From Flavobacterium sp. (lineage in GTDB: Bacteria; Bacteroidota; Bacteroidia; Flavobacteriales; Flavobacteriaceae), in assembly GCA_016787805.1 (NCBI GenBank), contig JAEUTY010000005.1:1-52512 (forward strand): a stretch of 52,512 bases of DNA. The letters run 5' to 3'. Below are positions 35,359 to 42,286 of the stretch, in pieces; the first letter of the stretch is position 1; the number at the start of each line of letters is the position of its first letter. The position numbers were made by a program, and so were the translations under genes. The notes beneath the pieces were generated by a model. That model saw only the letters and a program-made list of their open reading frames with translations. It was not told the origin of the DNA and did no database searches.

Positions 35359-36015
35359 CTATTCATCAAAAAAATCATCATTGTAAGCATTAAAATATTT
35401 CAAAATTTTTTTAACTTTTTGGTTGTCTAAATCTAAACTTTTAAACTCTTCTTCACTAAAACTTGTTCTTTTGTTTTCTACGTTATATGCATAGAAGGGA
35501 AATCCGATATAGTTTTTTTTACCGTTATTGACAAAAAGTAAAATTAGTTGTGGGTATTCTCTTTCTATACAATCACATCCTATTTTTTTCCTATTTATAT
35601 TTGTAAAATTGGAATAGTTAACTTCATAATAATTGAAAAGAATGTCTGAGAATTTTTTAACTTGTTTTTTGTTTATTAAATACTTTGTGTTATAGTATTT
35701 TTCATTGAAATAGTCTCTTGGTTCTTTGTCATCATTTAAATAGTTAGGTTTGATTACATAAATAGAGTCGTATTCAGAAAAAGGAAATAATTCTAATCTC
35801 TTTTCTAGTGGAATATTAAAAAGTTTCAACAGTTTATTTTTTTTCGCTGGTTCTCTTGTTGGAAAATCTGGTAAGTTTTTAACATAACTGAGTTGAGAAG
35901 AATAAAATTCACAATTCTTGTTGCAGTATTTATCTCTTAAACTTAGAAGCTCTTGGTTTTGGCTTAGGCTTAAAAAGGACTTTAATAATAAAAAAATCAA
36001 AAATATTGTTTTCAT
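35359..36015 (-). CDS. Hypothetical secreted protein (island)
   Basis: The frame is open upstream to 36111, but the ATG at 36015 gives a clear signal peptide (MKTIFLIFLLLKSFLSLSQ) and comes one base after the stop of the caspase-like gene, so I choose it (219 residues). The mature protein is rich in Lys, Asn and Tyr. It has Cys pairs in DKYCNKNCEFY (near 30-35) and IGCDCIEREYPQLILLF (near 145) that may form disulphides, and a beta strand pair near the latter. I do not recognise a family. The tight spacing to the caspase-like gene implies co-translation and a joint function, for example an envelope partner or target, which is inference. Confidence 0.7.
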   Translation of the reverse strand: MKTIFLIFLLLKSFLSLSQNQELLSLRDKYCNKNCEFYSSQLSYVKNLPDFPTREPAKKNKLLKLFNIPLEKRLELFPFSEYDSIYVIKPNYLNDDKEPRDYFNEKYYNTKYLINKKQVKKFSDILFNYYEVNYSNFTNINRKKIGCDCIEREYPQLILLFVNNGKKNYIGFPFYAYNVENKRTSFSEEEFKSLDLDNQKVKKILKYFNAYNDDFFDE

Positions 36016-36016
36016 C

Positions 36017-37069
36017 TTATGGGCGTTTGAATTCTGGATATATTTTTTCGACATTTTTTTTCCATACTTTAAACTTCTCTTGTGAGTAATATTTAATAAA
36101 TTCTTTTTCAAATACTATTGAGAAGTATTTTTGAGCATAATCTTCCCTGTCAGATTGTTCTTTTGTTAATGTTTTTTTTCTGTTTATAAGTTCATAAATT
36201 TTCGACTTCCCATAACTATTTAACCATAAATCTTTTTTGGTGATAATAATTTTTTTTTGTTTATTATCGAAATACTTCCAACCAGAAGGATCGCTCCAAT
36301 TTGATGATAAAAATGAATTTAGTATGCTTTTAAAAGGTTTAAATGTAATAGAATCTACTTTTATTGTTGAGTTGTCCTCAATAATAGAAAAGTTTGAATT
36401 TGCAAAAAGTTTAATGTTTTTTTCATTGAAGTTTGATATTTCAATTAAGAAATTTTCATCATCAGCTTCATTGCATGCAACAGAAAAAAAGCAACCATCA
36501 TCTTTTAGGTTTTGAATTAATAGTTTTAAGCTTAAATAAGACCTAATATATATTTCTTTTATTCCGTTTTGGAAATACAACTTACTCTTTTCTTTTATTT
36601 TATTAACATAGTCATTGTTTATTTCGATTGGTTTTTCATCAATTGAGTTTATTACTTTTGTTATGTTTTTTATTCTTTCCGATGTTAGTTCTGACCTTTT
36701 GTCTGCACCAAGAGCGGTGTCAGAAAAAATGTTTCCATGATGTACCAAGCAAATATTTTTATATTCATACTTTTTGCTTAAATCAATAATATTTTCAAAA
36801 TCTTCAAAAGTACTCATGTGTCTTATTGACCATATGTTATTATATATTCTGTCAAATTGTCTTTTCCCTTCCAGTTCTAAAACAATTAATAAATTTATAG
36901 ATTCCTTATTTTTAATCTGATCAACTGATAAATAATCGTTTTTTTCTTTGACATTTAAATCGTCATCAGAACTATCAAAAAATTTTTCTTTCTTCTCTTT
37001 CAACCAATTCCCATTCTTGCTTTCATAATTCGGGAACAAACTAAATATTGATTTTTTTTCTTCAGCCAT
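36017..37069 (-). CDS. Putative caspase/CHAT-like (clan CD) cysteine peptidase
   Basis: No family is certain for this 350-residue protein, but its middle has the order of a clan CD peptidase. A strand NICLVHHGN ends in His110-His111-Gly112. About 85 residues later comes a strand CFFSVACNEADDE with Cys199 after Ser-Val-Ala. Strand-His-Gly followed by strand-(S/D)-A-C is the dyad layout of caspase, CHAT and related enzymes. The N-terminal part (about 55-110; INLLIVLELEGKRQFDRIY) could form the first strand and helix. The C-terminal third is Lys-rich helical. No signal peptide. It lies 71 bases downstream of the 1156-residue gene and one base upstream of a secreted-protein gene. The dyad call rests on motif reading only. 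Confidence 0.5.
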   Translation of the reverse strand: MAEEKKSIFSLFPNYESKNGNWLKEKKEKFFDSSDDDLNVKEKNDYLSVDQIKNKESINLLIVLELEGKRQFDRIYNNIWSIRHMSTFEDFENIIDLSKKYEYKNICLVHHGNIFSDTALGADKRSELTSERIKNITKVINSIDEKPIEINNDYVNKIKEKSKLYFQNGIKEIYIRSYLSLKLLIQNLKDDGCFFSVACNEADDENFLIEISNFNEKNIKLFANSNFSIIEDNSTIKVDSITFKPFKSILNSFLSSNWSDPSGWKYFDNKQKKIIITKKDLWLNSYGKSKIYELINRKKTLTKEQSDREDYAQKYFSIVFEKEFIKYYSQEKFKVWKKNVEKIYPEFKRP

Positions 37070-37140
37070 AGTTGCGTAAATTTAATAAATATAAAAGAAA
37101 TTTGAGTAACAACCCAAATTCCTTTTTTTTAATTTGTTGT

Positions 37141-40100
37141 TTAAGGAGTTGGAAGTGTTACTCCAAGTTTATTGTCGTTAATTTTTAAATCACTTCCTGC
37201 ATTATCTCCACAGTCATCGCCACAAGGTAAACCAGTAGCGTCAACCGCAACACCGCTTTTTTGAAGTGCTATAAGGTTAGTTGGTAAAACAGTTTCCCAT
37301 GTTTCTTCAACTACATATTCTTGCTCTTTTAGCTCATCTACTATTGAAAGATACAACGGATCGCCTAGGACTGGCATTTGTCCACCATTCCAAATTTGAC
37401 CTAATGCCATATAATGCATTACGGCATCTTCAAATCCTGGTTTAACTGTAACAACAACTCTTGCCATTCCCGCTTGCATAAAACTTCTGTAAATAGGATC
37501 GTTGCTTTCGTATTGGTATAATTCATTCCACTCATCTCTATTGCCCCAATAGTAAGGATAAAAACGATAACTCATCAAATTCCATTCAAAGGCTTGTTCC
37601 ATAAATTTAACAAAACTTCCATAATCATCCATGTCTTGAGAAATCGTTACTTGATGGTTCTTGAATGTAGCATTGTTATTGTACATTTTAATTCCGAAAC
37701 GTCTTTTAGAGGTAGTATCAGTATCATCAATCAAATAAGAAATACAGTTTTTTCTAAGCGTTTGTTGTTCAATTTCTCTATAAAAAAGAGGGTTGCTGTC
37801 TAAAATTTGAACACCTTCGGCTTTTGTTTGACTCAACATGTCATTATAGGCTTCTAACTGAGCTTCGTACCCTTTTATTATAGCTTCAAAGGTGTCTTTT
37901 TGCCATTCAACGATGTAATCGGGTGCTAATTCAGCTTTTATAGTAATACCTATGTTAAAAGTAAGGTAGTTTAAAACGGCATAACTAAATGAAATTTTTT
38001 CCTTAAAACCTTCAAGTGTATATTCTGGAGAATTACCATATAAATTATCTTGATTTATAGGATAATTTAAACCTTGTGCATATAGATTGATGTTGCCAAA
38101 AGTAATTCCAACAGAATGGGCTTGTGAACCATCATCATCATTTCTGCAATACATTTTTAATTTTGCTGTTTTGGTTTCATAACCATTAGGGATTGCTATG
38201 TCTGATGTTTCATTATATAACTCGTTGTCGTGTGCTTTTGCGCCAGAGAAGGTTTTGCTAATATAAATTGTTTTGTCGGGGAAATTTTTGACGCTGGCGT
38301 TATATTTTGAAGCCAACAATTGGTAATTGTTTTCATTTATCGTGGTGAAATCAGTATATGAAATGGTTCTTGGGTCAACTGGTTTTTGAAGTAAAACAGA
38401 ATTATTGTTGCTTGAACTAACTTGTAATCCCAATCGATGTAATTTACTTGGTTGTGGGATCATAAATTCATACATCAATCGTTTTCCATAGTTGTAAATT
38501 TGGTTTTTGTAAATCGCATTTATAAATCGATAAACACCAGAAACATGTTGATCACTTTGTGTGTTGTCAAAACCATGTTTGTTTTCTTCAACAAATTCAT
38601 TAGTAATCTTTACCGTTTTTTCAGTTTTTACACGTGAAACTATTCGCTCCATCGCTCTTTGGGTAAGTTCTTTAGCGTTGGTTACTGCTTGACGGTTGCT
38701 TTCTTCTTTTGTTGTTGCATTAGCGTATGCAGCACCCGCATCCAAACTGTACCCTGTGCCAGTTACATGAACATCTGCATGAGCATTAAATTGTTTTTGT
38801 TCACTCAGTAATTTTGCAATCTCAGTTTGCATTTCAAACCGCTCTGTTGAAATAGAATCAGTTAATTTTTCAGTTTCAATCTCTGTAGATTCGGTTGTTG
38901 TGATTTCGGAGCGATGAGTTCTTGTGGTTACTTTCTCTCTAATTTCACGTGCCATTATATTTTCAATATGAGCCACTTCTCCTGCATCATAACAGCAAAC
39001 TTCAGAGACTACTTTTTTGTAATCAGCGATTCCTAATTGTCTAAACCCAAACCCTTTTGGAATAAAACTATTTGTGTTTGAACCTGAATTATCATTGCCG
39101 TCAGAGTTGGTTCCTCCTTTCAAAATGAGGTCTCCACTATAACAACCATCTAGTTTGAATGGATCAACTTCGAATGTATATTCTTGACCATTTGTAAATT
39201 TAAAATAGCCGTCAATTGACGTCACAATTGCACTTTGTGAAAATGGAATGTTGTCATTAAACAAATGAGCAAGAGTCATCACATTTCCATTAGTGGTTTT
39301 TACATAAGCGCCACTCGTATTTGAAGAACCATTCGTGAAGTGTAAAGTGTAGTGTATTTGTAAAATATTATAACTCGAATTAGGAAATTCAATTGACATA
39401 AATATAGACACATTACCATTTCCTAGTCTTGTTGAACATATTTCAAAAGGAATATTGTCTCCAGTTGCTACTTTTGATGAGGATACATTGATAGCAACAT
39501 CACCAAAAGCAATTATTTTTTCACTAAATTGAATTTTTTCAGCGATTTTTTTATGCTCTTCTTTATTAGCATTATTTAAAGCATCAACAATTTCGTCAAT
39601 TGTATCGACTTCATCTAATGTGACTATGGATGAAATGATTTTAAAGCTTTCAGGATCTAAATTATCAGTTAAAAAAGTAATGTCAGTTTCTTTCGGGTAT
39701 GTAAATACAAAATCAGGAAGGTTCGGATATTCTATATCAGGTTGATTACAAAAATCATCAGGATTGTAATTGGCATCACGAGGCAACTTGCAAATTTCTC
39801 TTTTCAATCGATTGTATTCTTTTTGGTACGTTTGAATTATGGGTTTAATTTGATTTTGATAAGTTAAGTTAGCTTTATCAAAAGCTATTTGTTTTTCTTT
39901 TTGATATTTTTTTGAGAGGTTTTTTAATTCCGAAATGATATTCTCATAGTTTGAAATAGTAAGTTTAGAAAAAGCAATTTGTTGCGCATCAATTATTTCT
40001 TTACTCAATGATAATATTGAGGTCTCAGTTTCATCTCCGATTTTAGAGGAATTTGTGTTTTGTGAATCTGTTTCTTGAAATAATACTGTTGGAAGAACAA

Positions 40101-40611
40101 CTTTAGCATTTGCTAATGGCAAAATAATTTCCGAAATAATTTTCACATCAGTAATGTTCTCAATTCTTTTAAGTAAATTTTGTAAAACTAGAATTTGAAT
40201 CAGTCCTTCTTTAATGTAAAATGATTGTTGGGTTACAACTTGGTAAAAGAGATTATCCCAAAGTTGCAATTCAAGACTTGGATTCAGTATAGATAGTCCG
40301 GTTATTTTTTTATTTATCTCATCAACTTTTGCATAGCTTTTATTTCTAGCTAACCAATCTGAACAAGAAAATAAGGGGTTTGAGTTTATCTCTGTTTCTG
40401 AAATTATTGAAGTAAAATTAGTAGCCTTTGCTTGTAATGCTTCCCATTTAGATTGGTCAGAAGGTTTGTTGGTAATTGCGTCAAAAAATTGACCTGTTGA
40501 ATTATCTGGATGAAAAACAAACCTTGTTTCTTGATCCTCTTTTTTTGATAACTCAGGAGCTCTTAAACTCACAAATCGATAAAGCGTGTTTTGATTTTTA
40601 ATGTCTGCCAT
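37141..40611 (-). CDS. Very large island protein of unknown function
   Basis: The 1156-residue protein has no signal peptide or obvious membrane helix. Visible parts: a helical N-terminal region (about 1-270) with heptad-like stretches, a beta-rich middle (about 380-510; IHYTLHFTNGSS, YFKFTNGQEYTFEVDPF), and a Ser/Asn linker (about 515-535). A long Ser/Thr/Glu-rich helical stretch follows (about 560-700; REIREKVTTRTHRSEITTTE, RAMERIVSRVKTEKTVKI) with a small Ala/Gly/Tyr segment inside it. A conserved-looking block YNYGKRLMYEFMIPQPSKLH is near 715-735. The C-terminal block holds aromatic-rich YRFYPYYWGNRDEW and ARVVVTVKPGFEDAVMHYM. I do not recognise the family. A structural or effector partner of the caspase-like protein is a guess. 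Confidence 0.7.
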   Translation of the reverse strand: MADIKNQNTLYRFVSLRAPELSKKEDQETRFVFHPDNSTGQFFDAITNKPSDQSKWEALQAKATNFTSIISETEINSNPLFSCSDWLARNKSYAKVDEINKKITGLSILNPSLELQLWDNLFYQVVTQQSFYIKEGLIQILVLQNLLKRIENITDVKIISEIILPLANAKVVLPTVLFQETDSQNTNSSKIGDETETSILSLSKEIIDAQQIAFSKLTISNYENIISELKNLSKKYQKEKQIAFDKANLTYQNQIKPIIQTYQKEYNRLKREICKLPRDANYNPDDFCNQPDIEYPNLPDFVFTYPKETDITFLTDNLDPESFKIISSIVTLDEVDTIDEIVDALNNANKEEHKKIAEKIQFSEKIIAFGDVAINVSSSKVATGDNIPFEICSTRLGNGNVSIFMSIEFPNSSYNILQIHYTLHFTNGSSNTSGAYVKTTNGNVMTLAHLFNDNIPFSQSAIVTSIDGYFKFTNGQEYTFEVDPFKLDGCYSGDLILKGGTNSDGNDNSGSNTNSFIPKGFGFRQLGIADYKKVVSEVCCYDAGEVAHIENIMAREIREKVTTRTHRSEITTTESTEIETEKLTDSISTERFEMQTEIAKLLSEQKQFNAHADVHVTGTGYSLDAGAAYANATTKEESNRQAVTNAKELTQRAMERIVSRVKTEKTVKITNEFVEENKHGFDNTQSDQHVSGVYRFINAIYKNQIYNYGKRLMYEFMIPQPSKLHRLGLQVSSSNNNSVLLQKPVDPRTISYTDFTTINENNYQLLASKYNASVKNFPDKTIYISKTFSGAKAHDNELYNETSDIAIPNGYETKTAKLKMYCRNDDDGSQAHSVGITFGNINLYAQGLNYPINQDNLYGNSPEYTLEGFKEKISFSYAVLNYLTFNIGITIKAELAPDYIVEWQKDTFEAIIKGYEAQLEAYNDMLSQTKAEGVQILDSNPLFYREIEQQTLRKNCISYLIDDTDTTSKRRFGIKMYNNNATFKNHQVTISQDMDDYGSFVKFMEQAFEWNLMSYRFYPYYWGNRDEWNELYQYESNDPIYRSFMQAGMARVVVTVKPGFEDAVMHYMALGQIWNGGQMPVLGDPLYLSIVDELKEQEYVVEETWETVLPTNLIALQKSGVAVDATGLPCGDDCGDNAGSDLKINDNKLGVTLPTP

Positions 40612-40768
40612 CTTGATAATTTTTTAATTTATTAGTATTCAATTATTTGTGATAACGATTCTTTATTTAGTTATTGTTTTTGTATAAACTATTTAACAAT
40701 TAAATGGTTATTATTTAACATTTTAATTTAAATAATAGTCAAAGTAAATGATATGATTTCGAAATTAG

Positions 40769-40785
40769 GTACACAAAAAGTGTAC
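40769..40785. promoter_or_regulatory. Operator-like palindrome GTACAC-N5-GTGTAC
   Basis: A perfect 6-bp inverted repeat with an AAAAA spacer, about 160 bases upstream of the 40611 start. Its size and symmetry suit a dimeric repressor or activator. No regulator gene is seen in the island. Confidence 0.4.
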
Positions 40786-40840
40786 ATTTTATTAGAAATT
40801 TCTCTGTATCAAGATTACAACTTCATAAAAGAGAAAACCA

Positions 40841-40882
40841 CAGGGAAAACACCCTTTTTTATAGGGGAAAAACACCTTTTTT
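40841..40882. repeat. Tandem pair of a GGGAAAACACC-TTTTTT motif
   Basis: Two near-copies of a unit of about 20 bases, GGGAAAACACCCTTTTTT and GGGGAAAAACACCTTTTTT, lie side by side upstream of the large island gene. Possible regulatory leader; no known motif assigned. Confidence 0.5.
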
Positions 40883-41029
40883 GATTTTGTTTTTAAGAAA
40901 TTTTTTTAGCCTTTTCTGATGAGCTTTAGAGCATTTTAATTGTTAAGTAAAAAGCCTTTTTAAAGGTAGTTTCAACAAACTTTACTTTACAAAAAGATAC
41001 ATTTTCTATCCAAAAACGGTTCATTTCCT

Positions 41030-41060
41030 AGCTGCGCAAAGTCTCCTGACTTTGAGCAAA
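41030..41060 (-). repeat. REP-like palindrome, distal side of RAYT
   Basis: Minus-strand core CAAAGTCAGGAGACTTTG is palindromic around AGGA. The element is an inverted copy of the one at 41723-41753 (31 bases each, most positions identical). Confidence 0.7.
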
Positions 41061-41067
41061 TCTATTA

Positions 41068-41674
41068 TTACTTTTCGTAACCAATGTATTTCACAACCGA
41101 ACTTGACTTTAAAACATTTACAACTGGAATATCAGCAATCTGAACCTCAATTATTCCTTTTGAATCAATATAATTTGAAGCACTTGAATACAAATAATCT
41201 TGCGGATTAAGAACAATACCTGCGCGAACTGGATTAAAGTGAACATAATCTATTTTTTGACCACATAAACTTTTCTAAATAAATCTCTTCTGAGTGATTA
41301 CCCAACTGCCAAAATTGAAAATTTTTATTTCTTGAATGACTTTCGGTTGCTAATTTAAATCGTTCTAACATCAATTCTCTTCTGCTTTCGGGTTCTGATT
41401 TTATCTTTTCTAAAATTGTTTTTGCTGTGAATTTTTTAAAATCTCTAATTAAGTCTGACAATTTTCCTTCATTTGACTGAATAATCATGTGAATGTGATT
41501 ACTCATTATCACATAACTGTATAAAATCATTCCTTTGTTTTTGATGCAATACTCAAAGCACTCAATAACATAATCTCTGTAGCTTTTTCTTGAAAAAACA
41601 TCCACCCAATCAACTATTGTTGCAGTTAAAAAATGGGGTAAGTTTTGGTCTCTTATAACATATCCTTCTTTCAT
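41068..41674 (-). pseudogene. Frameshifted REP-associated transposase (RAYT, Y1/HUH type)
   Basis: From ATG 41674 the frame reads 146 residues of a RAYT-like protein, including the HUH motif HIHMII and FKKFTAKTI, then shifts in a run of six A bases near 41252-41257 and stops at 41234. Reading one base fewer in that run gives KIDYVHFNPVRAGIVLNPQD and an open frame to 41068, which is the normal C-terminal end of the family. So the gene is broken by a one-base insertion, or by a sequencing error. The catalytic residue in FKKFT is Phe where some relatives have Tyr; Phe also occurs in this subgroup to my knowledge. REP-like palindromes flank the gene on both sides. Confidence 0.75.
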
Positions 41675-41722
41675 GGCGTTTAAAAATTAATTGAAAGTAC
41701 TAAATTTTTCTTTTATAAAAAA

Positions 41723-41753
41723 TTCCGCAAAGTCGGGAGACATTTGCGGAGCT
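41723..41753 (+). repeat. REP-like palindrome, 5' side of RAYT
   Basis: CCGCAAA ... TTTGCGG arms around GTCGGGAGAC. It aligns with the reverse complement of 41030-41060 (shared CAAAGTC-GGAGAC and TTTGCG-AGCT), so the RAYT gene sits between two inverted REP-like units. Confidence 0.7.
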
Positions 41754-41780
41754 TTTCATAGGAACACTTTGAGGAGCAGG

Positions 41781-41801
41781 GTCCTATTACCCGCACAAAA
41801 A
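41781..41801 (+). repeat. Att-like direct repeat, right
   Basis: Exact 21-base copy of 34199-34219. The sequence before it does not fold as a tRNA, so this is only the 3' fragment, as expected at the distal end of a tRNA-integrated element. Confidence 0.8.
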
Positions 41802-41830
41802 GTCCGAAATGAAAGTTTTGGACTTTTTTT
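41797..41830 (+). terminator. Terminator directly behind the right att-like repeat
   Basis: AAAAAGTCC pairs with GGACTTTTT, followed by a T run. Its position right behind the tRNA fragment suggests this was the original tRNA-Leu terminator before the island came in. Confidence 0.7.
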
Positions 41831-42286
41831 GTGACCATAGGGCAGAAGTTTATCTGATAGGGTAGATTTACTGCGTCAGTTTGGCAAACGCCTCGAGTAT
41901 ATTTGGTCTTTTCTTGTTATAGGAGTATTTTGTTGCAATTTTAATGTATTATACATGACACATATATATACGACATATATACGCTATGTACTTGAAGTAT
42001 AAAGACTTCATTATTTAGATGTGGTTTCTTTTCTTTGTGGCCACGGATTAATTCGTCAGTTCACTTCGTTCAGGAGCAATACGTGTTATCGCAATAAATA
42101 GAATTCGATCTGAGTTTATCAAGATAACTTATTTAATCTTTCTATACTTAACACAAGTAAAAAAAACTGCTAAGAGAAGTCTTTTTTATATCTTTATACT
42201 CAATTATTTAAGTTATGTTATTGAGCAAATTATTGCAAAATAGAAAGATGAATTTTTAGTAATCCTAGAATTTTAAACGCGAAATT
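41831..42286. other. Intergenic region without recognised gene
   Basis: 456 AT-rich bases between the island border and the next gene. A small stem GTTTGGCAAAC and a repeated ACATATATA/ACGACATATATACG stretch (about 41955-41985) are visible. I see no open frame with family features and no clear promoter. Confidence 0.5.

Larger units (their letters stand above)
40612..41029. other. Long AT-rich leader region upstream of the 1156-residue gene
   Basis: No gene is seen in these 418 bases. Two regulatory-looking features are listed separately (40769-40785 and 40841-40882). There is also a 9-bp inverted pair ATTATTTAA/TTAAATAAT at 40710-40736. The region belongs to the putative island and probably holds the promoter of the 37141-40611 gene. 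Confidence 0.6.
34199..41801. mobile_element. Putative tRNA-Leu genomic island (integrase-less)
   Basis: The borders are the two 21-bp direct repeats. Inside are four intact minus-strand genes (34348, 35359, 36017, 37141 as left ends), a frameshifted RAYT transposase between REP-like palindromes, and AT-rich intergenic DNA. The genes are not housekeeping types and differ from the neighbours in style, for instance very high Lys/Asn/Ile content at 35.3-37.1 kb. No integrase, relaxase or phage structural gene is recognisable, so the element must be either a remnant, a satellite moved in trans, or a chance duplication of the tRNA end. The exact 21-bp match makes chance unlikely. Confidence 0.6.

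Noticed and set aside
41234-41270. Programmed frameshift in the RAYT gene
   Set aside because: The needed change is +1 (or -2) in a run of six A; the usual insertion-sequence signal is a -1 slip, and RAYT genes are normally single-frame. A mutation or read error is simpler.
34348-41674. Integrase, relaxase or phage genes within the island
   Set aside because: I looked on both strands and found none; the only mobility gene is the broken RAYT, which does not integrate at tRNA ends.
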